Part shown: piece by piece, positions 1 through 10,350 of the stretch
Position numbering within the stretch: position 1 is the stretch's first letter
Layout of the letters: the number at the start of each line of letters is the position of its first letter
Source: Magnetospirillum sulfuroxidans
GTDB lineage: Bacteria; Pseudomonadota; Alphaproteobacteria; Rhodospirillales; Magnetospirillaceae
Direction: 5' to 3'
Length of the DNA stretch: 54,355 bases
Assembly (NCBI RefSeq): GCF_018224925.1
Contig: NZ_JAGTUF010000022.1
Coordinates: 1 to 54,355, forward strand
Notes under the pieces: model-generated
Databases searched by the model: none
Seen by the model: only the letters and a program-made list of their open reading frames with translations
What the model was told of the DNA's origin: nothing
Program-made: the position numbers and the translations under genes

Positions 1-100
1 CCCTCCGAACTCAGCAGGAGAAGCGAATCACGATGCAGCCTCAGATGAAAGGGTTTTTCCGCAGCCTGTTAAAGCGCATCTTTGCGGTTGTATCAATGGC
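1..100 (-). other. Non-coding gap after rbfA; possible ribosome binding site of the next gene at the edge
   Basis: No convincing gene lies here. Read on the minus strand after the rbfA stop there is only a 12-codon open frame. The last ten bases (1-10) read GTTCGGAGGG, a good Shine-Dalgarno sequence, so the next gene of the operon probably begins just outside the window. In many alphaproteobacteria that gene is truB, but no part of it is visible. Confidence 0.4.
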
Positions 101-538
101 TTATTCGCCGTCGTCTTCGCCGTCGAAATCATCCACCGCGCGGACGGTATTTTCATTGGCACCCAAATCGCGGCGGACTTCCGGGCTGCGCAGCAAGGCG
201 TCGATGTGGCTGGCCTCGTCGAAGCTGGTATCGGCCTCGAAGAACAGTTCGGGGGCGATGCGCAGATCGACCTGGCGGGCGACTTCATGACGCAGGAACG
301 CCCTGGCCCGCTTCAACCCCTTGACCACCGTCGTCACCTCGCCACCGCCCAAGGGCATGACGAAGACGGTGGCGTTCTTCAAATCGGGGCTGATGCGCAC
401 TTCGGTGACGGTGATGGCGCGGCCGGCAAGATCGGGGTCGCGGATTTCTCCGCGCTCGATAATGCTGGCGATGATGTGACGCAGCTCCTCGCCCACGCGC
501 AGCTGGCGTTGGCTCGGTGGCTTTTGGCCTCTGGGCAT
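101..538 (-). CDS. rbfA: Ribosome-binding factor A
   Basis: RbfA is a small cytoplasmic KH-fold protein that binds the 30S subunit near the 5' end of 16S rRNA and is needed for late 30S maturation and cold adaptation. The 145-residue product starts MPRGQKPPSQRQLRVGEEL, followed by the family's pattern of a first helix, ITVTEVRISPDLKNATVFV and RHEVARQVDLRIAPEL. The length matches the family. The tail is very acidic (DDFDGEDDGE), which is an unconserved extension. It is the fifth gene of rimP-nusA-ylxR-infB-rbfA, 33 bp after infB, and is probably cotranscribed with it. Identification is secure from sequence and from operon position. Confidence 0.95.
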   Translation of the reverse strand: MPRGQKPPSQRQLRVGEELRHIIASIIERGEIRDPDLAGRAITVTEVRISPDLKNATVFVMPLGGGEVTTVVKGLKRARAFLRHEVARQVDLRIAPELFFEADTSFDEASHIDALLRSPEVRRDLGANENTVRAVDDFDGEDDGE

Positions 539-571
539 TGCCTTGTCCTCCGCAGGATGGGACGGCTTCCT

Positions 572-3247
<2,676 letters not shown>

Positions 3248-3312
3248 GTAGTAGACTTCATCTCTTTCGCGGAACGGTCGGGCCGGCGGCCCGCCCTGGG
3301 AACAGGCTTATC

Positions 3313-3909
3313 TCATGGCGTTCTGTCCTGACGGAAGCCGGCCAAAAAAGCCGCCTCCGCCGCCAGCCGACGGGCCAACCCGCCCGGCGCGACACAGACA
3401 TGAACCGCGTGATCGCGGCCGAACACCGCCCCCAATTCCACCGCGTCGAACTGATCGACCACGGTAACGCCGGGGGCCAGCGCTTTCAACTTTTCTCGCC
3501 CATCTTGGGCGGCATCGCCGGCTTGCACCAGCACACCAATTCTGCGGGCCTTGGCTTCCGCCTTGACCTTTTCAAACCCGCACACCGCCTGGGCGGCGCG
3601 ACGGGCCAAAGCCAGGGCGTCCAAACAGCGCCGGCTCAGCAATTTCTCGATCCGGTCCGCCAAATCCTCGGGCACGGAGACCGCGCGGCGGGCAGCTTTG
3701 GCGAAAAGGCGTTTGGATACCGCCGTATTTACCACATCCCGGCGGGGGCTCAACCATATTCCCCGTCCGGGGAGCCGGCCTTCCACATCGGGAACCACTA
3801 CATTATCAGGCCCGACGACGAACCTCAGCAAATTCTCTTTCGGCCCAACCGTTCCAGTGACGATACACCGACGGTTGGGGCCTTTGCGCAATTCGTCGTC
3901 TTCGTCCAC
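3313..3909 (-). CDS. YlxR (DUF448) RNA-binding protein fused to an L7Ae-like domain
   Basis: The 198-residue product joins two small RNA-binding modules. Residues about 8-85 form a YlxR/DUF448 domain, with the signature GPNRRCIVTGTVGPKENLLR and the later GRLPGRGIWLSPRRD. Residues about 100-190 resemble the L7Ae/L30e fold. In alphaproteobacteria this fusion commonly sits between nusA and infB, as here. YlxR proteins have been linked to RNase P modulation in Firmicutes; the role of the fused form is not established. It ends 65 bp before infB and starts 15 bp after nusA, so it belongs to the operon. The call of both domains is from sequence pattern; function beyond RNA binding is unknown. Confidence 0.9.
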   Translation of the reverse strand: MDEDDELRKGPNRRCIVTGTVGPKENLLRFVVGPDNVVVPDVEGRLPGRGIWLSPRRDVVNTAVSKRLFAKAARRAVSVPEDLADRIEKLLSRRCLDALALARRAAQAVCGFEKVKAEAKARRIGVLVQAGDAAQDGREKLKALAPGVTVVDQFDAVELGAVFGRDHAVHVCVAPGGLARRLAAEAAFLAGFRQDRTP

Positions 3910-3924
3910 GAATTCGTCCAGGAT

Positions 3925-5433
3925 TTATTCCTCGTCGAACCAATGGGCGCGCGCGGCCATGATCACCGCGTTGGCCTGCTCTTCGTTCATTTCGTCCTTG
4001 CCGACGATATCGACCAGTTCGTCCGACGCCAAATCGCCCAGATCGTCCAGGGTCTTGATCTCGCGATGCCCCAGCTTGACCAGCATGGCCGGGCTCAGAC
4101 CTTCCAGCGCCGCCATTTCGTCGGTGACGCCCAGATCCTTGCGCATGGCGTCGTAGCGTTCGTCCTGTTCGGCCAGGAAGGTCCGCGCACGTTGTTGCAA
4201 TTCAACCGCGACGTCTTCGTCGAAACCTTCGATGCCGGAAAGATCATCCGGCGGCACGAAGGCCACTTCCTCGACCGAGGCGAAACCTTCGGTGACCAGC
4301 AGGTGGGCAATCACATCGTCAACGTCCAAGGCATCAATGAACAGCTTGGAGCGCGAGCGGAATTCCTCGTTACGGCGTTCCGATTCCTCGGCCTCGGTCA
4401 TGATGTCGATGGACCAGCCGGTCAATTGGCTGGCCAGACGCACGTTCTGACCGCGACGGCCGATCGCCAGCGACAATTGGTCGTCGGGGACCACCACTTC
4501 CATGGTGTGGGTTTCGTCGTCCAGCACCACCTTGGACACTTCCGCCGGGGCCAGGGCATTGACAACGAAGGTGGCGTATTCGCCCGACCACGGAATGATG
4601 TCGATCTTTTCACCCTGCAATTCGGCCACCACCGCCTGGACGCGGGAACCGCGCATGCCGACGCAAGCGCCGACCGGGTCGATGGACGAATCATGGCTGA
4701 TCACGGCGATCTTGGCGCGTGAGCCGGGATCGCGGGCCACCGCCTTGATTTCGATGATGCCGTCATAGATTTCCGGCACTTCCTGGGCGAACAGCTTGGC
4801 CATGAAAATGGGGCTGGTGCGCGACAGGAAAATCTGCGGACCCCGGGGTTCCTGGCGGACGTCGCCGATATAGGCGCGGACGCGGTCGCCGGTGCGGAAG
4901 GTTTCGCGCGGGATCAGTTCGTCGCGGCGCAACAGCGCCTCGGCCCGGCCCAAATCGACGATGACGTTGCCGAATTCGACCCGCTTGACCAGACCATTGC
5001 TGATCTCGCCGACGCGATCCTTGTATTCGTTGAACTGGCGCTGACGTTCGGCGTCGCGCACCTTTTGCACGATGACCTGCTTGGCGGTCTGGGCGGCGAT
5101 ACGGCCAAAATCGATGGGCGGCAGCGGATCGACCAAAAAGTCGCCGACGACAGCGCCGGGATTCTTTTTCAGGGCGCGCGCCAACAGCAGCTGCGTGGCT
5201 TCGTTTTCCACTTCCGCCACCACTTCGAGATAGCGGGCCAGCTGGATCTCGCCGGTCTTGCGATCGATATGGGCACGGATGTCATGCTCGTGACCGTATT
5301 TGGAACGACCGGCCTTTTGAATGGCCTGTTCCATGGCTTCCAGCACTTCGTCGCGGTCGATGCCCTTGTCGCGGGCGACGGCGTCGGCGACCTGCAAGAG
5401 TTCCGGGCGGGGCAGAGCAGCGATTCGTTCCAT
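3925..5433 (-). CDS. nusA: Transcription termination/antitermination factor NusA
   Basis: NusA binds RNA polymerase and nascent RNA and controls pausing, termination and rRNA antitermination. The 502-residue protein has the N-terminal polymerase-binding domain (about 1-125), an S1 domain (about 130-200) and two KH domains with GxxG loops GMRGSRV and GRRGQNV. The C-terminal part (about 370-502) holds two acidic helix-hairpin-helix repeats, the second ending near LDDLGDLASDELVDIVG. The ATG at 5431-5433 directly abuts the rimP stop at 5434-5436, so translation of the two is probably coupled. All expected domains are present. Confidence 0.98.
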   Translation of the reverse strand: MERIAALPRPELLQVADAVARDKGIDRDEVLEAMEQAIQKAGRSKYGHEHDIRAHIDRKTGEIQLARYLEVVAEVENEATQLLLARALKKNPGAVVGDFLVDPLPPIDFGRIAAQTAKQVIVQKVRDAERQRQFNEYKDRVGEISNGLVKRVEFGNVIVDLGRAEALLRRDELIPRETFRTGDRVRAYIGDVRQEPRGPQIFLSRTSPIFMAKLFAQEVPEIYDGIIEIKAVARDPGSRAKIAVISHDSSIDPVGACVGMRGSRVQAVVAELQGEKIDIIPWSGEYATFVVNALAPAEVSKVVLDDETHTMEVVVPDDQLSLAIGRRGQNVRLASQLTGWSIDIMTEAEESERRNEEFRSRSKLFIDALDVDDVIAHLLVTEGFASVEEVAFVPPDDLSGIEGFDEDVAVELQQRARTFLAEQDERYDAMRKDLGVTDEMAALEGLSPAMLVKLGHREIKTLDDLGDLASDELVDIVGKDEMNEEQANAVIMAARAHWFDEE

Positions 5434-5952
5434 CTATTCTTTTCCCTGTTGGTCCGCCTGCGGGCCTTCTTCATCCCGAGTCACGGCGGCGATCAATTCG
5501 TCGGTCAGCACCAGCTTGGCGCCTTTCAGATCGGACAACGGCACCAAAACCTCGGCGCCATCAGCGATCAGGCGCACCGCCTCGCCCTCCAGGCCCAGCA
5601 GCTTGCCACGGAAACGCTTGCGGCCATCGACGCCGATCAACGCTTCCAGCTTGATCTCAAAGCCGGCCCAGGTCATGAAATCCTTGGCGCGGGTCAACGG
5701 CCGGTCGATGCCGGGCGAGCTGACCTCAAGCGCATAAGCGCCCTGAATCGGGTCTTCCACGTCCAGCAACGCCGACACGGACCGGCTGATATCGGCGCAA
5801 TCATCGACCGTCATATTGCGGCCGTCCTTGCGTTCGGCCATCACTTGAAGGGTCGGGCGGCTGCGCCCCTGGAACATTACCCGCACCATTTCGTAGCCCA
5901 TGGCTTCCAAAGTGGGGCCGAGCAAAGCTTCCAAACGCTGTTGAAGATCCAT
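5434..5952 (-). CDS. rimP: Ribosome maturation factor RimP
   Basis: RimP assists assembly of the 30S subunit. The protein has the family's two-domain layout: an N-terminal alpha/beta domain (MDLQQRLEALLGPTLEAMGY onward, about 1-85) with the core VDDCADISRSVSALLD, and a C-terminal SH3-like domain beginning near SSPGIDRPLTRAKDF. I chose the ATG at 5952 (172 residues). It has AGGA about ten bases upstream and matches the usual family start. A frame extending to 5976 would use a TTG with no better ribosome site. It is the first gene of the rimP-nusA-ylxR-infB-rbfA operon and is preceded by a terminator for the upstream signalling operon. Confidence 0.95.
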   Translation of the reverse strand: MDLQQRLEALLGPTLEAMGYEMVRVMFQGRSRPTLQVMAERKDGRNMTVDDCADISRSVSALLDVEDPIQGAYALEVSSPGIDRPLTRAKDFMTWAGFEIKLEALIGVDGRKRFRGKLLGLEGEAVRLIADGAEVLVPLSDLKGAKLVLTDELIAAVTRDEEGPQADQQGKE

Positions 5953-5986
5953 TCCCGAACTGTCCTGCGGCCGCAAATGGCCCCTA

Positions 5987-6016
5987 GAAAAAACAAAAAG
6001 TGGGCCAATGGCCCAC
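5987..6016 (-). terminator. Intrinsic terminator after the Hpt gene, within the rimP leader region
   Basis: On the minus strand GTGGGCCA-T-TGGCCCAC (6000-6016) is a perfect inverted repeat followed at once by a T-rich run (5987-5999). It lies 55 bp after the Hpt stop and about 35 bp before the rimP start. It most simply ends the kinase/Hpt operon, but being so close to rimP it could also act as a leader attenuator. Confidence 0.8.
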
Positions 6017-6070
6017 CCTGCAATCCCAACCTCCAGCAGATGCTTCTTGGCTGGGTAAGCAAGAATGTGT

Positions 6071-6460
6071 CTAGGGGCGGACTATAGACGAATCAATTTC
6101 AAAGGCAAGACCAGAGTGCCCCAGCCGCCCCAGGCTGTCATTGCAGGTCGCCGCGAATTCGGGCCACAGCACGACGATCGCCGCCAAATCGCCGGTCTGG
6201 GCCAGTTGTTGCAGATGGGCACACATCTGCCCCAGGCGGAAAAACCCCAGATTGAGGGCAGCCCCTTTCAGGCTGTGAACCGCCCGCTGTGCCGGCTCGA
6301 CATGACCGCCGGCCAGCGCCATGGCCAATTCGCCGGCCCGGCTGCCGATATCGACGCGAAAGGCGTCGAGAATTTGGCTCAAATCCTCGGGATCAAGGTC
6401 TCGGGCCAGTTCCGCCGCCACGGCATCCGCGACCACCGGCGCCTGGCGCCAGGCGGTCAT
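6071..6460 (-). CDS. Stand-alone histidine phosphotransfer (Hpt) protein
   Basis: This 129-residue all-helical protein carries the Hpt signature AVHSLKGAALNLG, with the phosphorylatable histidine at residue 62. Hpt proteins shuttle phosphate between receiver domains in multistep phosphorelays and have no catalytic domain of their own. It starts inside the stop of the preceding receiver gene (ATGA overlap, 6457-6460) and is the last gene of a five-gene signalling operon that starts with the kinase at 10258. An intrinsic terminator follows. The downstream receiver it serves is not certain; either of the two operon receivers, or an effector elsewhere, is possible. Confidence 0.9.
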   Translation of the reverse strand: MTAWRQAPVVADAVAAELARDLDPEDLSQILDAFRVDIGSRAGELAMALAGGHVEPAQRAVHSLKGAALNLGFFRLGQMCAHLQQLAQTGDLAAIVVLWPEFAATCNDSLGRLGHSGLAFEIDSSIVRP

Positions 6461-6876
6461 CCGACGGCGATACCCAGCACCTTGGCCAGCGCCGCGGTGA
6501 TGCTTTCACGCGAAAACGGCTTGGCGACGTAGCCATCGACGCCATGCTTGCGGGCCAAAATCACCGCCTCAGCCTCGGTCTTGACCGTCATCATGATGAA
6601 TTTGACGGCGGGATAATCGGCCTTGAGCCGGGTCAGCAATTCCAACCCATCCATATTGGGCATCACCCAGTCGCACAGCACCACATCGGGCACCAAATGC
6701 TGCGCCTGGATCTTGGCCAAGGCATCGACGCCATCCACCGCCGCCACCACCCGCGTGGCCCCCAGACCGCGCAACAGACCGGCGACCAGCATGCGCGACG
6801 ACGAGGTGTCCTCGACCACCAAGAGAGATTTGTTGGTCAAGGCCTCGGCGATCAGCTTTTCCAAATCCTGGTTCAT
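6457..6876 (-). CDS. Single-domain response regulator (CheY-like)
   Basis: The 139-residue protein is a receiver domain with no output domain. Acidic residues E22/D23 and the phospho-acceptor D69 (VLCDWVMPNMDG) are present, as are the switch threonine (FIMMTVKTEAE) and the conserved lysine (VAKPFS). It overlaps the Hpt gene by four bases and lies 9 bp after the Cache-domain gene. Within the operon it is the second stand-alone receiver. It may be the phosphate relay partner of the Hpt protein or may act by protein-protein contact like CheY. Confidence 0.92.
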   Translation of the reverse strand: MNQDLEKLIAEALTNKSLLVVEDTSSSRMLVAGLLRGLGATRVVAAVDGVDALAKIQAQHLVPDVVLCDWVMPNMDGLELLTRLKADYPAVKFIMMTVKTEAEAVILARKHGVDGYVAKPFSRESITAALAKVLGIAVG

Positions 6877-6885
6877 GCTCTTCCC

Positions 6886-7353
6886 CTATGGCCGATACAG
6901 CCCGACATAGGCTATCAGATTCTTGCCGGGAACCCGTTTGACGAAGGTCAGTTTGGGCTCGATTCGATTGCTGGCGGGGTTGAGCCAGCGGTATTCCACC
7001 CAGCCCTCGCCTTGGTCTTCCGCCACCTTGATGATTTCCTTGACCAACAATTTGCCATCGCTGTCGGTGACATTAAGCACCGACTTTCCTTCATTTCTCG
7101 GCACCGGCGGATAAATCACCCAAGCGCCATTCAGATCGATCACATTGACGTAAATTTCGCCGAAACGGAACTCACCCATTGCGTGAAATTGAGGGCGTGC
7201 CGCATCGGCTCCCTGCTCGGCCAACAGCGCCGCGGCTTTCAAGGTGATCTCGCGCACGGCCAGCGGATCAGGCTTGTCGGCGGCGCGCCCCAGGCCGGGC
7301 AGCAGCAGCAACGGCGCCAACACCAACAGGCGCAGCAACAGACGGGCGCTCAT
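6886..7353 (-). CDS. Secreted single-Cache-domain protein
   Basis: The 155-residue product begins with a clear signal peptide (MSARLLLRLLVLAPLLLLPG, probable cleavage after GRA near residue 24) and has no other membrane segment. The rest resembles a single Cache_2 ligand-binding domain: FRFGEIYVNVIDLNGAWVIY in the middle and VKRVPGKNLIAYVGLY near the end. Cache domains normally sit in the extracellular part of receptors; here the domain is free in the periplasm. The ATG at 7353 overlaps the stop of the preceding receiver gene (ATGA), which decides the start. A role as a periplasmic ligand-binding partner of the kinase at 7724-10258 is an inference from the operon. Confidence 0.8.
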   Translation of the reverse strand: MSARLLLRLLVLAPLLLLPGLGRAADKPDPLAVREITLKAAALLAEQGADAARPQFHAMGEFRFGEIYVNVIDLNGAWVIYPPVPRNEGKSVLNVTDSDGKLLVKEIIKVAEDQGEGWVEYRWLNPASNRIEPKLTFVKRVPGKNLIAYVGLYRP

Positions 7354-7727
7354 TGGTCCAACCCCACACAGACCAGCATCTCCAACATCGTCGCCTTGGA
7401 AATGGGCTTGGTCAGAATGGCATCGAAGCCGCATGCCAGGAATTGCTGGCGTTCGTCCGGCATGGCGTGGGCGGTATAGGCCACCAGCTTGCCGCCTTGA
7501 CACAGATGTTCGGCGCGGACCGTGCGACAGACATCCTCGCCGCTCAGCCCCGGCATCGAGATGTCCAGCAGCACCAGATCGGCGCAATTCCTGGCCATCC
7601 AGGCCAAAGCCTGGGCACCATCCTCGGCCATCTCCACATGCCAGCCGGCCTTGGTCAACAGCCGCCCGGCCAACAGCCGGTTGACCTCGTTGTCATCGAC
7701 CACCAAGGCCCGTTTGCCCGCGCTCAT
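7350..7727 (-). CDS. Single-domain response regulator
   Basis: This 125-residue receiver has the acidic pair D11/D12, phospho-acceptor D55 (LVLLDISMPGLSG), the conserved Thr (LVAYTAHAM) and Lys (LTKPIS). The sequence resembles receiver domains that are usually fused to the C-terminus of hybrid kinases. Here it is a separate gene that overlaps the kinase stop by four bases (7724-7727), which looks like a hybrid kinase split into two proteins made in fixed ratio. It probably receives phosphate directly from that kinase and passes it to the Hpt protein. Confidence 0.92.
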   Translation of the reverse strand: MSAGKRALVVDDNEVNRLLAGRLLTKAGWHVEMAEDGAQALAWMARNCADLVLLDISMPGLSGEDVCRTVRAEHLCQGGKLVAYTAHAMPDERQQFLACGFDAILTKPISKATMLEMLVCVGLDQ

Positions 7728-10258
7728 GACCGATCCACCGGCAGCGTGAAGATGAAGACGCTGCCCCGGCCGACCACCGAGTCCAATTCCATCTTTCCTC
7801 CCATCAATTCCACCAGATGCCGGGCCAAGGTCAACCCCAGCCCCGTGCCGCCATGGGACCGGGTCAGGAAGGCGTCGCCCTGATGGAATTTCTCGAAAAT
7901 CTTGCTTTGCAGATCCTCGGCGATGCCGGGACCGCTGTCGCTGACCCTTAACGCGACAGCATGATCAGCCAACAGCACCGCCGTGTGGACATGCCCCGAC
8001 GGCGTGAACTTGACGGCGTTGGACAACAGATTGTGCAGCACCTGGCGCACACGGACGGGATCGATCCACAGCGTTGGCGGCAGGTCGTCAGCCAAGCTCA
8101 CCTGGAAATCCAATCCCTTGGCGACCGCTCCCGATTGGTGGATGGCGGCAACCTCGGCGACCAGGGCGCGCATATCGACCGCCTCGCGCACCAAGCTCAT
8201 GGCCCCAGCCTCGATCTTGGCCACGTCGAGAATGGTGTTGACCAGATTAAGCAGATGGCGGCCGCTTTTCTCGATCACCTCGGCATTCTCGCGCGCGTCC
8301 TCGTCCTCGGCGTCATCCTTGAGCAATTCGGCGAAGCCGATGATGCCATTAAGCGGCGTGCGCAATTCATGGCTCATGGAGGCCAGGAACTCGCTTTTCA
8401 TCCGGCTGGCTTCTTCCGCCCGCAGCCGCGCCTCTTCCGCCCGTTGGAAGGATTCACCCACCCGGTCCGCCATGTCGTTGAACGACGACGCCAGCACCCC
8501 CATCTCGTCGGTGCTTTGCACCGGCAGGCGATAGGCCATGTCGCCATCCTCGAAGCGCCGGATGCCTTGCACCACGGTGGTGATGCGCCGAGTCAGGAAC
8601 GATGCCATCCAAATGGCGATGACCACCACCACCGCCCCCATCATCACCGTCGAGGCGGTCAATTGCTGGGCCATGGTGCGGACTTGCGCCCCGACCAACG
8701 CCAGCACCGCGTCAAGCTGGGTTTGCAAATCGCGGTCATGTTCGGCGACGATGCGATCGGCCGCCTGCTTCGATTCGGTGGCGGCGCGATGGAAGTCATC
8801 CACATTGGCGCCGATGGTGACAAAGCCGAAGCCGCGCGGGCTTTGACCGTACTGGCCGGTGCGATAGGGAATGGCCGCCGCCGTGGTCAGCTTCCACAGC
8901 CCGCTCCAGAAGATATCGAACGAACCAGAGCCGCCGTTTTGGGTCAGATCCATCCAGCCGATACATTGCGGCGCGTGATTGAGATAACGGCAGTCCAGAC
9001 CCAAGGTGCCGTCCTTGACCTGTTCGGCCGCCCCTTTCTTGTCCCAGGACTGATTGTCGAAAGGCGGCACCCCGGCCAGATAATCCGCGACCGGCTTGCC
9101 GCTGGCTTTCCAGCCATCGTAAAGCGCCTGATCCATCCATGGCGGCGCCGGCTCACCGGTTTCGGGGTCGTAGCCGGTGATGAAATAATGGCGGGGATGG
9201 ACGATGGAACGGCCCTTGTAATCCCAGATAAAGGCGTAATTTCCCGATGTGGCGTCGGGAATGGGCGAATAACGATCGCCGGCGGGCAAGATGTGGTCGG
9301 TGAATTCCATCAAGTGGTTGTGATCCAACGCCAAGGTCACCCAACCGACGATTTTGCCGTCATGCTGTACCGGCGTGGCCCACCGAATGATGCCCTGAAA
9401 GCGTTTGCCCACCGGGTTTTCGACCCCGGCATAGCCGGCTTGCTCTGGGGCGAAGGCGATGCCGCGCTTTTGCGCCGCCGCCGGGGTATAGGGGCCGATC
9501 ACCGGGGATTGCACATAGGCGCCGATGACGTCGGAGACATAAATCTCGCCGGGCTTAAGCGCCTGAAGCGCCGGAAAATAGGTTTCCGCCTTGAGGTAGG
9601 TGTTCTCGCGCCGCGAAACATCCCGCAAAAGCGGGCTCAGCTGGTCCGAGGTCACCACCTTGACCTGTTCCTTGCCGTCCAAGCCGACAAAGGTCATTTC
9701 CATGAACAGCGGCAGATCGGTCAGCACGCCAACCGTATCGGGATGACGATAGTTGAAATTACGCGCCTGCTCGGGCAGCGACGGCTGCGCCGGCGGCACA
9801 TCGTAGCGCGGCGTCGCCTCGGGGCCAGGCACCCAGCCACTCCCATCGGGGGCCATCACCCAAGGGTGGGGCCGTTCCACCGCGCGGGTGCGGGCGGCGA
9901 GAAACCGCCTATATCCCCCCGCCTCGGGGGCCAGCAGCGCGGCAGAGGCGATATCGCGGTCGCGATCGTACAAAAAGGTGGCGACGGAACGGGCCACATC
10001 GGTGGTCATCCGTTCCATGGATTCGCGGGCGGCGGCGTCCAACGCCGTGATGGCGGCATTGGTGGTGGTGTTGGCCACGGCCTCCGCCGTTTCGCGCATT
10101 TGCTGGACCATGCCGACGACGCTGCCCGACACCCGTTCGGCCAGCCAGACCTGACCCTGCCAGGCGAACCACGCCAACAGCACCAGGGGAATGACCTTAA
10201 TCAGGACAAAAATGCCGATCAACTTGGAGCGGATGCCAAGTCCGGAACGGGAAAGCAT
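7724..10258 (-). CDS. Membrane sensor histidine kinase with large periplasmic Cache-like sensor and HAMP
   Basis: The 844-residue kinase has a first membrane segment at about 12-34, an unusually large periplasmic region (about 35-535) and a second membrane segment (about 535-557). HAMP (about 550-603) and HisKA with the phospho-histidine at residue 630 in SMSHELRTPLNGIIGF follow. The ATPase domain has N747 (LLSNAVKF), DSGPGI (774-779) and GGTGLGL (803-809). The periplasmic part looks like a double Cache fold with an inserted segment (around 355-450) containing two cysteines. It is the first gene of the operon with two receivers, the secreted Cache protein and Hpt. The ligand is unknown. Translation of the next gene is coupled by overlap. 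Confidence 0.93.
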   Translation of the reverse strand: MLSRSGLGIRSKLIGIFVLIKVIPLVLLAWFAWQGQVWLAERVSGSVVGMVQQMRETAEAVANTTTNAAITALDAAARESMERMTTDVARSVATFLYDRDRDIASAALLAPEAGGYRRFLAARTRAVERPHPWVMAPDGSGWVPGPEATPRYDVPPAQPSLPEQARNFNYRHPDTVGVLTDLPLFMEMTFVGLDGKEQVKVVTSDQLSPLLRDVSRRENTYLKAETYFPALQALKPGEIYVSDVIGAYVQSPVIGPYTPAAAQKRGIAFAPEQAGYAGVENPVGKRFQGIIRWATPVQHDGKIVGWVTLALDHNHLMEFTDHILPAGDRYSPIPDATSGNYAFIWDYKGRSIVHPRHYFITGYDPETGEPAPPWMDQALYDGWKASGKPVADYLAGVPPFDNQSWDKKGAAEQVKDGTLGLDCRYLNHAPQCIGWMDLTQNGGSGSFDIFWSGLWKLTTAAAIPYRTGQYGQSPRGFGFVTIGANVDDFHRAATESKQAADRIVAEHDRDLQTQLDAVLALVGAQVRTMAQQLTASTVMMGAVVVVIAIWMASFLTRRITTVVQGIRRFEDGDMAYRLPVQSTDEMGVLASSFNDMADRVGESFQRAEEARLRAEEASRMKSEFLASMSHELRTPLNGIIGFAELLKDDAEDEDARENAEVIEKSGRHLLNLVNTILDVAKIEAGAMSLVREAVDMRALVAEVAAIHQSGAVAKGLDFQVSLADDLPPTLWIDPVRVRQVLHNLLSNAVKFTPSGHVHTAVLLADHAVALRVSDSGPGIAEDLQSKIFEKFHQGDAFLTRSHGGTGLGLTLARHLVELMGGKMELDSVVGRGSVFIFTLPVDRS

Positions 10259-10350
10259 ATCTGAAACCCCATCAGGCCCGAAGGATGGTCTGCACCCGGC
10301 AAAGGTGTAGCAAAGTCATGTAAACGCGTTTTGGGCTGGATGTGAAGGAA

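Noticed and set aside
5953-6070. A tRNA-fMet (metY) gene ahead of rimP, as in enterobacteria
   Set aside because: I looked for a cloverleaf and the GGTTCAAATCC T-loop and found neither; only the terminator hairpin is present.
7961-10264. A 767-codon plus-strand frame opposite the histidine kinase
   Set aside because: It is antisense to a gene with complete kinase motifs and has composition typical of a shadow frame (His/Gly/Arg-rich).
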